Notes: a model not told the origin generated them from the sequence alone. A DNA stretch of 64,000 bases from an uncultured Bacteroidia bacterium (GCA_902788095.1 CADAIT010000003.1:62001-126000); one strand, 5' to 3'; numbered from the stretch's first letter, positions 52,188 to 62,018 are shown. Program-made: numbers and translations.

Positions 52188-53648
52188 CTACTTGACAGGG
52201 ATATTCGCAAGAACCGCCTTCAGGTATTCCCAGGTACGGCCCACGGAAGCAATATGCACCTTCTCGTCCGGGCTGTGCGGGTACTTGATGGTAGGGCCGA
52301 TGGAGACCATCTCCCAGGCCGGATACTTGGCGCCCATGATGGCACATTCCAGACCGCCGTGCGTGGCATGAATCTTCATGGGATAGCCATACACTTTCTC
52401 GAACTGGTCCATGCACACTTTGTTAATGGGCGTGTCCAGCTTGGGCGTCCAGCCGGAGTAACCGCCGGCAAAATTGATGGAATCCGCTCCGGCCAGCTCG
52501 AAGATGCACTGCACGCGCTGGGCCAGGTAGGCCTTGGAGGAATCCACGGCGCTGCGCATGAGCGAATGGATGGTGATTTTGCCGTTCTCCGAACGGACAA
52601 TGGCCAGGTTGATGGAAGTCTCGGTAAGGCCTTCCATGGTGCGGCTCATGCGGATAACGCCGGACGGGCAGGCGATGATGGCCTTGACCGCCTGCAGGAC
52701 AACCTTGCCCTGGATGAACTTGGGCGCAACGGCGATGTGGTCCTCGATGGTAATCTGGGCGGAGGGGTCGCTCTCTTTGAATTCCTGCTTCACGGTCTCG
52801 AAAATGGAGACGATGACCTCGCGGGCGGCGTCGTATTTGTCGGTAGGGACAAGGATTTCCGCGGTGGACTCGAACGGGATGGCGTTGCGCAGCGAACCGC
52901 CGCTGAGGGAAACCACCTTTACGTCATAATCCTCCAACAGCGGGAGCAGGATGCGGGCAGCCACCTTGTTGGCATTGGCGCGGTACAGGGAGATATCCAT
53001 GCCGGAATGGCCGCCTTGCAGGCCGCTCACCTTGAAGCGGAGCGCCTCCATGCCCGCAGGCGTGTTGTACTTATAGTAATTGAAGCTGGCCGATACATCC
53101 AGACCGCCGGCGCAGCCTACGCACAGTTCCCCTTCCTCCTCGGAATCCAGGTTCAGGAGAATGTCTCCCTTCAGAACACCGGGTTTGAGCATGTTGGCGC
53201 CCGTCATGCCGGTTTCCTCGTCATACGTGACCAGGACCTCCAGCGGTCCATGTTTCACAGAAGGGTCCTCCAGGGCGGCCAGGCCCAGGGCCACGCCGAT
53301 ACCGTTGTCGGCACCCAGCGTGGTGCGGTCCGCCGTCACCCATTCGCCGTCCACATAGGCGTTGATGGGATCCGTGAGGAAATCGTGCGTGCTGTCCGAA
53401 GTTTTCTGCGGAACCATATCCATGTGGCCCTGCAGGATGACGCCTTTGCGATTTTCCATGCCGGGAGTGGCCGGGACGCGGATGATGATGTTGCCGGTGT
53501 CGTCCTTGATGGTCTCGAAGCCATGGGACTTGCCCCAGTTATACAGGTACTCAATCACCTTGCCTTCGTGTTTGGAAGGACGCGGAATTTGCGTGAGGGC
53601 GTGGAAATTCTTCCATACCACTTTGGGCTCTAAATTTTCAATACTCAT
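52188..53648 (-). CDS. pepD: Aminoacyl-histidine dipeptidase (cytosol nonspecific dipeptidase), M20
   Basis: 486 residues, M20 zinc peptidase. GVILQGHMDMVPQ carries the first metal ligand, ADNGIGVA the bridging Asp, TYDEETGMTGA the general-base Glu, and LNLDSEEEGEL the next ligand. It hydrolyses Xaa-His and other dipeptides in the cytoplasm. Last gene of a minus-strand operon after the LpxL-like and DUF4831 genes, 21 bases downstream of the latter. A peptide transporter gene lies nearby (55640). Confidence 0.95.
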   Translation of the reverse strand: MSIENLEPKVVWKNFHALTQIPRPSKHEGKVIEYLYNWGKSHGFETIKDDTGNIIIRVPATPGMENRKGVILQGHMDMVPQKTSDSTHDFLTDPINAYVDGEWVTADRTTLGADNGIGVALGLAALEDPSVKHGPLEVLVTYDEETGMTGANMLKPGVLKGDILLNLDSEEEGELCVGCAGGLDVSASFNYYKYNTPAGMEALRFKVSGLQGGHSGMDISLYRANANKVAARILLPLLEDYDVKVVSLSGGSLRNAIPFESTAEILVPTDKYDAAREVIVSIFETVKQEFKESDPSAQITIEDHIAVAPKFIQGKVVLQAVKAIIACPSGVIRMSRTMEGLTETSINLAIVRSENGKITIHSLMRSAVDSSKAYLAQRVQCIFELAGADSINFAGGYSGWTPKLDTPINKVCMDQFEKVYGYPMKIHATHGGLECAIMGAKYPAWEMVSIGPTIKYPHSPDEKVHIASVGRTWEYLKAVLANIPVK

Positions 53649-53669
53649 ATCTTTTTTGTGTGTTTGGTG

Positions 53670-54662
53670 TTATCGGTTGGTCGAATACAAGGTGGCATCC
53701 GTTCCCAGCTGGTAGAAGGGCAGGCGGGCTTGCAGGAGCCGCAATCCATCGCGGGTGAAGCTCACGTTGCATACCCTCGGAATACGGTAACGGACACTGC
53801 CCCTGGATTTACGCTTGTCGGACGGTTCTTCCTCGGGGACCGTTCCTTCCGGCTGCAGTTCCAGATAATAGGGAACACCTTTCAGGCCTTCAGAAACGGG
53901 GCCGTCTTCGGTGAGGCGGAACACGAGATAACGATGCTGCTTGTCCTTGCGGGAAGGCAACACATCGAAACTGTACTCCTCGCTGCGAACCACGGAATAG
54001 CCCCGGAACAGGGCCATATACTCTTCCTCTATGCGGTCCAGTTCCCGCAGGGCCGAACGCAGGGACTCGCCGGAATAGCTGGCGTCCGTGTTGCCGGATG
54101 CGATGTTCAGCCGTTCTTTCCTGACCTGCAGAATCATGTCGGCGGCATCGGAGGCTTTGTCCTCCAAGGTTTTCTCCACCAGGATTCTATGTTCCACCGG
54201 GACGCGCATTATTCCGGTATCCGAGGGCATTTCCTTATAAATGGTTTCCACGGCTTCTTTTTCCGGAACCGTGAGCCCTTTCCCGGAAAAATCGGCCCGG
54301 AGTCCGGGAAGGAAGCGCCAGGATACCGGAGCGGCAGCGTTGCCCATGGAAACCAGTCCCTGCGCACTGAGCGAGAGCAGCGCGGTGCTTTCCTGGTCGC
54401 AGGTGTACCAGGCGTCCGTATCGGCCTCTACCCTGGGGAGCAGTTCCACGCGGGTGATTTCCGTGGTTACGGCATCCTGGTCCTGTACCGACATGTTGAG
54501 CATCCGCTTGGCAAAGGCTGCGTACGGACCGGCGAAAAAGCTCTCCTGGCGCACTTCCACCTTTACGGTAACGGCGGTGGCCGGCAAAGCGTATGTCACT
54601 TCCTGCGCATGCAGGGATAAGGGCAGCAGCATAGCGGCCGCCACGAGAATTCGTTTCATCAT
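53670..54662 (-). CDS. DUF4831 family exported protein
   Basis: 330 residues. Signal peptide (ILVAAAMLLPLSLHA). The body begins QEVTYALPATAVTVKVEVRQ then ESFFAGPYAAFAKRML, the DUF4831 pattern of Bacteroidota. Function unknown; periplasmic or outer-membrane associated. I use the ATG that forms ATGA with the stop of the upstream LpxL-like gene. Confidence 0.82.
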   Translation of the reverse strand: MMKRILVAAAMLLPLSLHAQEVTYALPATAVTVKVEVRQESFFAGPYAAFAKRMLNMSVQDQDAVTTEITRVELLPRVEADTDAWYTCDQESTALLSLSAQGLVSMGNAAAPVSWRFLPGLRADFSGKGLTVPEKEAVETIYKEMPSDTGIMRVPVEHRILVEKTLEDKASDAADMILQVRKERLNIASGNTDASYSGESLRSALRELDRIEEEYMALFRGYSVVRSEEYSFDVLPSRKDKQHRYLVFRLTEDGPVSEGLKGVPYYLELQPEGTVPEEEPSDKRKSRGSVRYRIPRVCNVSFTRDGLRLLQARLPFYQLGTDATLYSTNR

Positions 54663-55489
54663 TTCCATCGTTTATGTGTCCAGAGATAGTTCCAGGGCTG
54701 TTTTTCCAGGTCCTCCTCCAGCAATTGATAATATCTTTTCATAATCTGTGCAGGGTCCTGCCCGGCAGCATGTTCGCAAATGGGCAGCACCGTCAGCCGG
54801 TAGCCCCCGCCCTCCCGGCACTCGAAGCGCAGATACCCTACCGCCATGTCCAGCTTGACGGCCAGGGAGGCTGCGCCTGTCATGGTGGGGGTCTCCTGAT
54901 GCAGGAATTCCACATTTTGCCTCTTGGCCGTATAGGGGAACTGGTCCGTAATGAAGCAATAACAGTATTTTTCGGCACGATGCTCCAGTGCGAAGCGCAT
55001 CACCTGTCCGGCCTCCAGGTAGCCTTGGAACCCGAGATGTTTCAGAACGCCGGTCCGGTTGCGGGCCATGAAACGATCGGCCAGGGAATTGTGCAGGCGC
55101 AGGTAGGTAATGGCCATCCGGTCCGGCGCTATGTCCAGCGGCTCCCCATAAGAATAATTGAGGACGCCGCCGATGAGTTCCCAGTTGCCCGTATGGCTTT
55201 CCAGAATCATGACTTGCCGGGAGCCGGCGGCCAGCCGGTTGTATATTTCCGGGTTGGAAAACTCCACCAGGCGGGAGCGGTGCAGCTTTTTGCATCCCCG
55301 CTCTCCCCGGCACGTGCCGAACCAGAGCATTTCGGTAAAAACCGTGACCAGATGCAGGTAAAAGCGCTTGTAGATTTCCCGGATTTCCTCATAGCTTTTT
55401 TGCGGGAAGCTACGGCTCAGGTTCACCATCACCACATCTGAGCGATAATGAAGCACGTTGCGCAGAAACCAGGCCATGAAGGATTTCAT
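54659..55489 (-). CDS. LpxL/HtrB-family lysophospholipid (lipid A) acyltransferase
   Basis: 276 residues. Signature LESHTGNWELIGGVL holds the catalytic HX4E motif. It adds a secondary acyl chain to lipid A, or acylates a related lipid such as an ornithine lipid, at the inner membrane. In-frame codons further upstream lie across the promoter; the ATG at MKSFMAWFLRN follows a purine-rich GGGGAGGGG site and is the likely start. Head of the operon with the DUF4831 gene and pepD. Confidence 0.87.
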   Translation of the reverse strand: MKSFMAWFLRNVLHYRSDVVMVNLSRSFPQKSYEEIREIYKRFYLHLVTVFTEMLWFGTCRGERGCKKLHRSRLVEFSNPEIYNRLAAGSRQVMILESHTGNWELIGGVLNYSYGEPLDIAPDRMAITYLRLHNSLADRFMARNRTGVLKHLGFQGYLEAGQVMRFALEHRAEKYCYCFITDQFPYTAKRQNVEFLHQETPTMTGAASLAVKLDMAVGYLRFECREGGGYRLTVLPICEHAAGQDPAQIMKRYYQLLEEDLEKQPWNYLWTHKRWK

Positions 55490-55517
55490 ATACCCCTCCC
55501 CTATAAAACTTGAAATA

Positions 55518-55548
55518 CAAATGTAAACAATTCCCCGGAAATATACAA
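55518..55548 (-). promoter_or_regulatory. Promoter of the LpxL-DUF4831-pepD operon
   Basis: Minus strand: TTG (55546-55548), 20-base spacer, TACATTTG (55518-55525). Confidence 0.75.
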
Positions 55549-55573
55549 GAAACGGGCAGGAGGACACTTTTAA

Positions 55574-55605
55574 TTTGGCAATTTCAGAAAAAATTGCCAT
55601 TTTTG
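55574..55605 (+). promoter_or_regulatory. Promoter of the peptide transporter operon
   Basis: TTTG at 55574-55577, 20-base spacer, CATTTTTG at 55598-55605 (one base off the -7 consensus). Confidence 0.6.
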
Positions 55606-55639
55606 TAAGGATTAGGCTATTATACTAAAACTCAATACT

Positions 55640-57313
55640 ATGTTCAAAGGACAACCCAAAGGTCTATTCGCCCTGGCTCTCGCCAACACCGGCGAGCGCT
55701 TCGGCTACTACACCATGCTGGCCATCTTCATGCTCTTCCTCCAGGCCAAGTTCGGCTGGAGCCAGGCACTGTCCAGCCAGGTGTATTCCATTTTCCTGGC
55801 CCTCGTTTACTTCATGCCTGTAATCGGCGGTATCCTGGCCGACAAAATCGGCTATGGCAAGTGCGTGGTCACCGGTATCTGCATCATGTTCGCCGGCTAC
55901 GTGGCCCTGGCCATCCCCACCGGCGCCAATGCACTGGGCATCACCCTCATGCTGGGCGCCCTGTTACTGATTTCCATCGGCACGGGCCTGTTCAAAGGCA
56001 ACCTGCAAGTGCTTGTCGGCAATCTGTTCGATGACCCCAAGTACTCCTCCAAACGCGACAGCGCCTTCTCGCTGTTCTACATGGCCATCAACATCGGCGC
56101 CATGTTCGCTCCCGCCGCCGCCACCGCCATCACCAACAGCTTCCTGGGCAAGTCCGGCCTCATTTACAAGGCCGCCATCCCGCAGCTGGCACACCAGACG
56201 CTGGAAGGGGTAATCACCCCCGAAAACGCCGCCCGCATGGCAGAACTGCAAGCCCAGATGCCGGACACGGCCGTCGCCGCCATGGACCCTGCCGCTTTCA
56301 GTTCCTACTATATTGAAAACTTGTCCACTGCCTACAATATGGGCTTCGCCGTCGCATGCGTCTCCCTGATTGTTTCCATCGCCATTTACTTCGCCTGCCA
56401 GAGCTGGTTCAAACATGCCGACATTACCGCCAAGCAGGCTGCCAAGGGCAACACTCCCGCCGTGGAACTCACGCCCAAGCAGACCAAGGACCGCATCACC
56501 GCCCTTATCATGGTGTTCGCCGTCGTCATCTTCTTCTGGATGGCTTTCCACCAGAACGGCCAGTCGCTCACCTGGTTCGCACGTGACTACACCCAGGCCG
56601 TCGCTACCGGCCCCGTACGCATGGGCTTCAACATCTGGATTCTCGCCATGCTGGCCGCCAGCATCTACACCCTGTTCGGCATCTTCCAGAGCAAATCCAT
56701 GAAGTCCAAGCTCGTCTGTGGCGTGGTTACGGCCCTGCTGTGGGGCGGTGCGTACTGGATTTACACCGGCATGCCCAACCCCCTGAACATCGAACCGCAG
56801 CTGTTCCAGCAGTTCAACCCGTTCTACGTGGTGTTCCTCACCCCCATTTCCATGGCTATCTTCAGTTCGCTGGCGAACAAGGGCAAAGAGCCGTCTGCGC
56901 CGGTGAAAATCGGCCTGGGCATGTTTGTGGCCGCCCTCGGTTACCTTATTATGGTATTCGGTTCGCTGGGCCAGCCTTCACCGGCCGAGCTGCAGGGTAC
57001 CGTTTCCCCGGATCCGGTGGTTCCTATGTACCTGATTTCCACTTATCTGGTGCTTACCTTTGCAGAACTGCTGCTCAGCCCCATGGGCATCTCCTTCGTC
57101 ACCAAGGTGGCTCCGCCCAAGTATAAGGGCCTCATGATGGGCCTGTGGTTCGCATCCACCGCCATCGGCAACTACCTCAGCTCCATTCCCGGTCTGCTGT
57201 GGAACAACGTTCCCCTGTGGGCCAACTGGGCCATTCTCATGGCTCTGTGCGTAATCGCCGGCGCCATCATGTTCTCCATGATGAAGAAAATCAACGAAGC
57301 TACCGCTTCTTAA
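55640..57313 (+). CDS. Proton-dependent oligopeptide transporter (POT/PTR2 family)
   Basis: 557 residues, 12-14 membrane segments. N-terminal ANTGERFGYYTMLAIFMLFL is the E-R-F/Y proton-coupling motif of POT transporters; GTGLFKGNLQVLVGNLF is the PTR2 signature. It imports di- and tripeptides, or a similar substrate, with protons. Peptidases (PepD) are encoded close by. The zeta-like kinase gene starts on the base after its stop codon. Confidence 0.94.
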   Translation: MFKGQPKGLFALALANTGERFGYYTMLAIFMLFLQAKFGWSQALSSQVYSIFLALVYFMPVIGGILADKIGYGKCVVTGICIMFAGYVALAIPTGANALGITLMLGALLLISIGTGLFKGNLQVLVGNLFDDPKYSSKRDSAFSLFYMAINIGAMFAPAAATAITNSFLGKSGLIYKAAIPQLAHQTLEGVITPENAARMAELQAQMPDTAVAAMDPAAFSSYYIENLSTAYNMGFAVACVSLIVSIAIYFACQSWFKHADITAKQAAKGNTPAVELTPKQTKDRITALIMVFAVVIFFWMAFHQNGQSLTWFARDYTQAVATGPVRMGFNIWILAMLAASIYTLFGIFQSKSMKSKLVCGVVTALLWGGAYWIYTGMPNPLNIEPQLFQQFNPFYVVFLTPISMAIFSSLANKGKEPSAPVKIGLGMFVAALGYLIMVFGSLGQPSPAELQGTVSPDPVVPMYLISTYLVLTFAELLLSPMGISFVTKVAPPKYKGLMMGLWFASTAIGNYLSSIPGLLWNNVPLWANWAILMALCVIAGAIMFSMMKKINEATAS

Positions 57314-58018
57314 ATGCCCAGATTCTATATTATCTCTGGTCCTAACGGCTCCGGAAAAACCACCGCATCTTACGGGGTTCTTCCGGAGCTGCTGGACTGC
57401 GTTGAGTTCGTGAATTCCGACGAGTTCGCCAAGCACCTGGCCCCGTTTGCGCCGGAAAGCGCCTACATCACGGCCAGCCGCCTCATGCTGCGGAAAGTCC
57501 AATACCTGTTCAACCGCCGGGAAGACTTCTGCATAGAAACAACCCTGGCCACGCGGGCCCTTATCAAAATGGTGCGTAGCGCACAGGCGCAGGGCTATTA
57601 CGTCACGGTGCTGTACTTCTGGCTGAACAGTCCCGACATTGCCATCGAGCGGGTGGCCAAACGCGTGGCCACAGGCGGACACGACATCCCGGAAGACACC
57701 ATACGCAGACGCTACAACATGGGGCTCAACTACTTGTTCCACAGCTATATGCCGCTGTGTGACAAATGGATTCTGGCCGACAATTCCAACCCGCCTTTCG
57801 ATGTAATTGCAGAGGGCAGCAAAAAGGGGCTGATTGTCCATGACCCCAATCGCTACAACCGCGTACGCAGCCTGGTGACCGATTACATTGAACCGCAGAA
57901 GCCCATCGAGGACGTAGCAGAGTCCATCATAAAAGAGAGGGTTCGCGCCCACCTCGCCCATGACGGCGTGCCGTTTGAGGGAGCGCTGCCACGCACGGAA
58001 GCAAATGATACACCCTAA
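57314..58018 (+). CDS. Zeta toxin-like P-loop kinase
   Basis: 234 residues. Walker A SGPNGSGKTT at residues 8-17, then FVNSDEFAKH with a candidate catalytic Asp, IETTLATRAL and an Arg-rich lid (RVAKRVATGGHD). This matches the COG4185/zeta family, which includes toxins that phosphorylate UDP-GlcNAc. No epsilon-like antitoxin is adjacent; it abuts a transporter gene and overlaps tldD by 14 bases. It may therefore be a metabolic nucleotide-sugar or other small-molecule kinase and not a toxin. Confidence 0.85.
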   Translation: MPRFYIISGPNGSGKTTASYGVLPELLDCVEFVNSDEFAKHLAPFAPESAYITASRLMLRKVQYLFNRREDFCIETTLATRALIKMVRSAQAQGYYVTVLYFWLNSPDIAIERVAKRVATGGHDIPEDTIRRRYNMGLNYLFHSYMPLCDKWILADNSNPPFDVIAEGSKKGLIVHDPNRYNRVRSLVTDYIEPQKPIEDVAESIIKERVRAHLAHDGVPFEGALPRTEANDTP

Positions 58019-59441
58019 AGAACACTATTTCAATCTTTTTCAAGTAGATACGCCGGTTTTGGAGCGCCTGGTGCAGGCCGCCCTCTCTTCCGGAGGCAGC
58101 TACTGTGACCTTTTCTTTGAAAATACCACCTACGGAAGCCTGCTGCTGCGGGACGGTGCCGTAACTTCCGGTGGAAACCATATAGATTATGGCGTAGGCG
58201 TTCGCGTGCTCAGCGGAGAAAAAACCGGCTACGCGTACTCGGAAAGCATGGCCTGGGAAGACATGCTCTCCTGCGCCCGGGCCGCCTCGCAGATTGCCGA
58301 CAAACCGGTGGACGTCAGTCCCTACGGCACCCGCAATCCCAGCCGCGGAGAACCCAATCCGGCGGCGGACCGCTACCCTGTCGTACAACACTGGCGCGGC
58401 ACACCGCTGTCGGCCTTCCTGCCTTTCTTGCAAAAGCTGGAACAAGCTGTGCGTCAGCGGGATACGCGTATTGTAAAAGTCATCGCCAACCTGGCTTTCC
58501 AAGTGACCGACGTCCTGATGTACAACAGCGCCCGGGAGCTCAAATGGGACACCCGCCCCATGGGCAGCGTTTCACTCACGGCGGTATTCCAGCAAAACGG
58601 ACAGTCGGAGAACAAGTCCACCTCACGGAGTTTCCGGCAAGGTGCGGAGATGCTCTCGGACAGCCTCATCGAGGAAATGGCCATGGAACTGGTGCACGGC
58701 ATTGACGACCGCTTTGCCGCCCGCCGGCCCAAAGGCGGTTCCATGCCTGTCGTCATGGGCGCCGGCGCCTCGGGCATTCTGCTGCACGAGGCCATGGGCC
58801 ACGCCTTCGAGGCCGATTTCAACCGCAAGGGCACCTCTATCTTCGCCGACAAAATGGGCCGGAAAATCTGCCCGGACGGCATCCAGATTATTGACGACGG
58901 CACCCTGGCAGGCAACCGCGGCGCCCTGAATTTCGACGATGAAGGCATCCCCGGCCAAAAGACGTACATGGTGGAAGACGGGGTGCTCACCTCCTACCTG
59001 CACGACCGTATCAGCGCGGCCCATTACGGCGTACGCCCCACCGGCAACGGACGCCGGGAAAGTTTCCGCTACGCCCCCCTCCCGCGCATGCGCGCCACCT
59101 ATATGGAAAGCGGCAGCGCCAAAGCATCGGACCTCATTGCAGAGGTGCAGAAGGGCATTTTTGTCAATGAATTCTCCAACGGGCAAGTGCAGATAGGCGA
59201 AGGTGACTTCACCTTCTACGTCAAGTCGGGTTATCTGATAGAAAACGGCCGCCTGACGCAGCCTGTGAAGGATATCAACATCATCGGCAACGGGCCTCAG
59301 GCGCTGGCGGACATCCGTGGCGTCGCCGATGACCTGGCCGTGGACCCGGGCGCCTGGACTTGCGGCAAAGAGCAGTCGGTGCCGGTTTCGTGCGGCATTC
59401 CCACCGTGCTCATTTCCGGATTAACTGTTGGAGGAGAATAG
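58005..59441 (+). CDS. tldD: TldD metalloprotease subunit
   Basis: 478 residues. The zinc motif HEAMGH (HEXXXH) lies near residue 260 in LLHEAMGHAFEADF, typical of TldD; the C-terminal IVEVQKGIF and GQVQIGEGDF parts match. With TldE it forms a protease that degrades unfolded peptides, and in other bacteria it matures modified peptides such as microcin B17. Start at the ATG of MIHPKEHYF, inside the zeta-like gene. Confidence 0.93.
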   Translation: MIHPKEHYFNLFQVDTPVLERLVQAALSSGGSYCDLFFENTTYGSLLLRDGAVTSGGNHIDYGVGVRVLSGEKTGYAYSESMAWEDMLSCARAASQIADKPVDVSPYGTRNPSRGEPNPAADRYPVVQHWRGTPLSAFLPFLQKLEQAVRQRDTRIVKVIANLAFQVTDVLMYNSARELKWDTRPMGSVSLTAVFQQNGQSENKSTSRSFRQGAEMLSDSLIEEMAMELVHGIDDRFAARRPKGGSMPVVMGAGASGILLHEAMGHAFEADFNRKGTSIFADKMGRKICPDGIQIIDDGTLAGNRGALNFDDEGIPGQKTYMVEDGVLTSYLHDRISAAHYGVRPTGNGRRESFRYAPLPRMRATYMESGSAKASDLIAEVQKGIFVNEFSNGQVQIGEGDFTFYVKSGYLIENGRLTQPVKDINIIGNGPQALADIRGVADDLAVDPGAWTCGKEQSVPVSCGIPTVLISGLTVGGE

Positions 59442-59442
59442 A

Positions 59443-60816
59443 ATGAGTAGCAATAAGATAGCGGCCATACTCACCCAGGCCGAGATAGACCTGGCGCAGC
59501 ATTGCCTGACATTCGCCCAGGAGGAAGGAGCGCAGAAGGTGCGCATCACCCTGTCCAAGAGCCTGATGAACCTCATCGGCCTGCTGAACGGCGAGGTGGA
59601 CAAAACCGCCCATGCGCTGGACCGCAGCCTGCAGCTGCAGCTGTTCGTGGACGGCCGATACGGGGCTTTCTCCACCAACAAGCTGGAAAAGGAAGGCCTG
59701 GAAACCTTTATCCGCGAGGCCATCGATACGGTAAAGATGCTTCAGGCCGACACCTGCCGCGACCTGCCCGCACCGGAGCGCGTGGCTAAGGATGCCCGCA
59801 CCGGACGGGAACTGGGCCTGTTCGACCCGGCCTACGACCAGCTCACCGCCGAAGGGCGGCGCGAACTGGCCCTCGCCTCCTGTCACTTCAAAGCCTCTTC
59901 CGCACATTCCGGGGACAGCCGGGGAATCTCCCTCCTCGCAGAGGAAGGGGAATACTCGGACAGCGTTTTTGACACCCTCACCATCGACAGCCAGGGTCTG
60001 TATGCCCGGCACACGGAAACCTCCTTCGAGATTGGCTACGAAACCACCGTGGAAGATGCCCGGGGCAATCATTTCTCCAGTTACTGGTGGGATGCCGCTC
60101 CCCTGCTTCAGGACCTCCGGTGGAAAGAATGCGCCGCCATTGCGTACAAGCGGGCCATGGAACAGGTGGGGCCGCAGGAAATCGAAGGCGGAAAATATAC
60201 GGTGGTAGTGGACACGGAATGTGCCTCCAAACTGCTTACACCGGTACTGAACGCCCTGGGGGGCTTTTCGCTGCAGCAGAAGAACTCCTTCCTGGTGGAC
60301 AGCCTCGGCAAACAGCTGTTCCCGGAGAAACTCACCATCCTGGACCTGCCCCGCGCCGCAGGAGAAACCGGCAGCCGGCTTTTCGACAGCGAAGGCGTGG
60401 CGACCCGGGAAATGTCCATTGTGGACAAGGGCGTGGTAAAGACCTATTTCCTCAACACGTACATGGCCGCAAAAATGGAGATGGAACCCACCATAGAAGA
60501 CGCCATACGCGTAAAAGTGCTCCCGACGGGCGGTCACAAAACGCTGGAAGACCTGCTGAAAGCGGCCGGCGACTGCATTCTGATTACGGGCTTCAACGGC
60601 GGCAATTCCAACCCGGCCACCGGCAACTTCTCCTACGGGATTGAAGGGTTCCTGGTGAAGGACGGAAAAAAAGTGCATCCGGTGCGGGAACTGCTCATCA
60701 CCGGCAATTTCCTGCAGCTGTGGGGCAAGCTTTTGGCCACGGCCGATGACGCCCGTCCCTGCCTGTCCAAGCTCATCCCCTCCCTCGCCTTTACCAATGT
60801 TGACATTAGTGCATAA
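59443..60816 (+). CDS. tldE: TldE/PmbA metalloprotease subunit
   Basis: 457 residues. Same fold as TldD but without the zinc motif, as expected for the partner subunit. Features include VVVDTECASKLLTPVLNAL and GGNSNPATGNFSYGIEG near the C-terminus. One base separates it from the tldD stop, with GGAGGA as a good ribosome-binding site upstream; a TTG at 59428 is in frame but less likely. A C/G-rich repeat follows the stop. Confidence 0.93.
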   Translation: MSSNKIAAILTQAEIDLAQHCLTFAQEEGAQKVRITLSKSLMNLIGLLNGEVDKTAHALDRSLQLQLFVDGRYGAFSTNKLEKEGLETFIREAIDTVKMLQADTCRDLPAPERVAKDARTGRELGLFDPAYDQLTAEGRRELALASCHFKASSAHSGDSRGISLLAEEGEYSDSVFDTLTIDSQGLYARHTETSFEIGYETTVEDARGNHFSSYWWDAAPLLQDLRWKECAAIAYKRAMEQVGPQEIEGGKYTVVVDTECASKLLTPVLNALGGFSLQQKNSFLVDSLGKQLFPEKLTILDLPRAAGETGSRLFDSEGVATREMSIVDKGVVKTYFLNTYMAAKMEMEPTIEDAIRVKVLPTGGHKTLEDLLKAAGDCILITGFNGGNSNPATGNFSYGIEGFLVKDGKKVHPVRELLITGNFLQLWGKLLATADDARPCLSKLIPSLAFTNVDISA

Positions 60817-60818
60817 AA

Positions 60819-60860
60819 GTCCCTCCCCCGAGGGGAGGGGTTTCGGGAGGGGGTAACATA
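60819..60860 (+). repeat. C/G-rich dispersed repeat, copy 4
   Basis: CCCTCCCCC, then GGGG-A-GGGG-TTTC-GGG-A-GGGGG and TAACATA, nearly identical to copy 1. Starts two bases after the tldE stop. A -7-like box (TATTTTTG, 60873-60880) for the next gene follows. Confidence 0.85.
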
Positions 60861-60890
60861 GACAAAGTTTTGTATTTTTGCAAAAAATAC

Positions 60891-61898
60891 ATGCAGACGG
60901 CCGTTGTCATACTGAACTACAACACCAAGGACTACCTGAGGCAGTTCCTTCCGGGGCTTATTGCGTCCTGCAAGGGCCTGGACGCCCAGGTAATCGTGGC
61001 CGACAACGCATCTGCCGACGGTTCCGCCGACATGATGACAACGGAGTTCCCGGAGGTGCCGCTCATCCGGCTGGACCGGAATTACGGCTTCACGGGCGGC
61101 TACAACCGGGCGCTGGACGGTATCGAAGCGGCGTATTATGTGCTTATCAATTCCGATATCGAGGTGCCGGCCGGATGGCTGAAACCGCTGGTGGAGTGGA
61201 TGGACAGCCATCCTTCCTGCGGTGCCTGCGGTCCCAAGCTTTTGTCCTATGCGCAGCGGGACACGTTCGAGTATGCCGGCGCGGCGGGCGGCCTGGTGGA
61301 CCGCTACGGCTATCCGTTCTGCAGGGGCCGCGTCATGCAGCATATCGAGAAAGACCACGGCCAGTATGACACGCCGGCTTCCGTCCTCTGGGCCAGCGGG
61401 GCTTGCCTTCTGGTGCGTGCAAACGTCTGGAAGACTCTCGGCGGCCTGGACGAGCGTTTTTTCGCGCACATGGAGGAAATTGACCTCTGCTGGCGGATGC
61501 AGCTGCTCGGCTGGAAGGTATCTATTGTGCCGGCATCGTATGTGTACCATATCGGCGGCGGGACACTGCCCAATGAATCGCCGTTCAAACTGCAGCTGAA
61601 CTTCCGCAACAACCTGCTCCTGCTGGAAAACAATCTCCCCGCCACCTTCGTGGCAGAGGGCTTGGACGAGTCCCGCGCCCGCCGGAAAACACGCCGGCGC
61701 ATCTTCGCCCGCATGTGTCTGGACGGACTCTCCGCCCTCGTATTTTTGGTCACCCGCCGCTGGCGTTCCTACCAGGCGGTCGTGCATGCGCACAAGGAAT
61801 ACCGGCAACTGAGAAAGCCCGGAAACATTCCTGCTTCTCCGGTGCGGCCGGACGGGCTGTATAAAGGATGGATTGTGCCCGGAGGCCTGTTCCGATAG
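60891..61898 (+). CDS. GT2-type glycosyltransferase
   Basis: 335 residues, GT-A fold. VVILNYNTKDYLRQFLPGL at the N-terminus, VADNASADGS, then INSDIEVPAGWL (DXD-like metal site) and the late EIDLCWRMQLLG with the catalytic Asp. Resembles rhamnosyltransferase-type GT2 enzymes acting on polyprenyl-linked or O-antigen glycans. C-terminal basic region (RARRKTRRRIFARM) precedes a hydrophobic stretch, suggesting peripheral membrane attachment. Start at MQTAVVIL. Confidence 0.9.
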   Translation: MQTAVVILNYNTKDYLRQFLPGLIASCKGLDAQVIVADNASADGSADMMTTEFPEVPLIRLDRNYGFTGGYNRALDGIEAAYYVLINSDIEVPAGWLKPLVEWMDSHPSCGACGPKLLSYAQRDTFEYAGAAGGLVDRYGYPFCRGRVMQHIEKDHGQYDTPASVLWASGACLLVRANVWKTLGGLDERFFAHMEEIDLCWRMQLLGWKVSIVPASYVYHIGGGTLPNESPFKLQLNFRNNLLLLENNLPATFVAEGLDESRARRKTRRRIFARMCLDGLSALVFLVTRRWRSYQAVVHAHKEYRQLRKPGNIPASPVRPDGLYKGWIVPGGLFR

Positions 61899-62018
61899 GC
61901 ATATCCGAAACGTCCGTCCACCATTTTTGCACATTTATCCACCCCGCGTGCGCAACTATGGGCTCCAGTATATTTCAGAAAAGACTCAAAAGTGAGTTGA
62001 CCTCTTTTTGTTAACAAG

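Noticed and set aside
52025-52210. 61-residue minus-strand frame downstream of pepD
   Set aside because: Runs through a terminator hairpin and into pepD in another frame; Ser/Arg-rich without a family.
57314-58018. Toxin-antitoxin module
   Set aside because: No antitoxin gene is adjacent and both neighbours are ordinary metabolic genes; reported as a kinase of unclear role.
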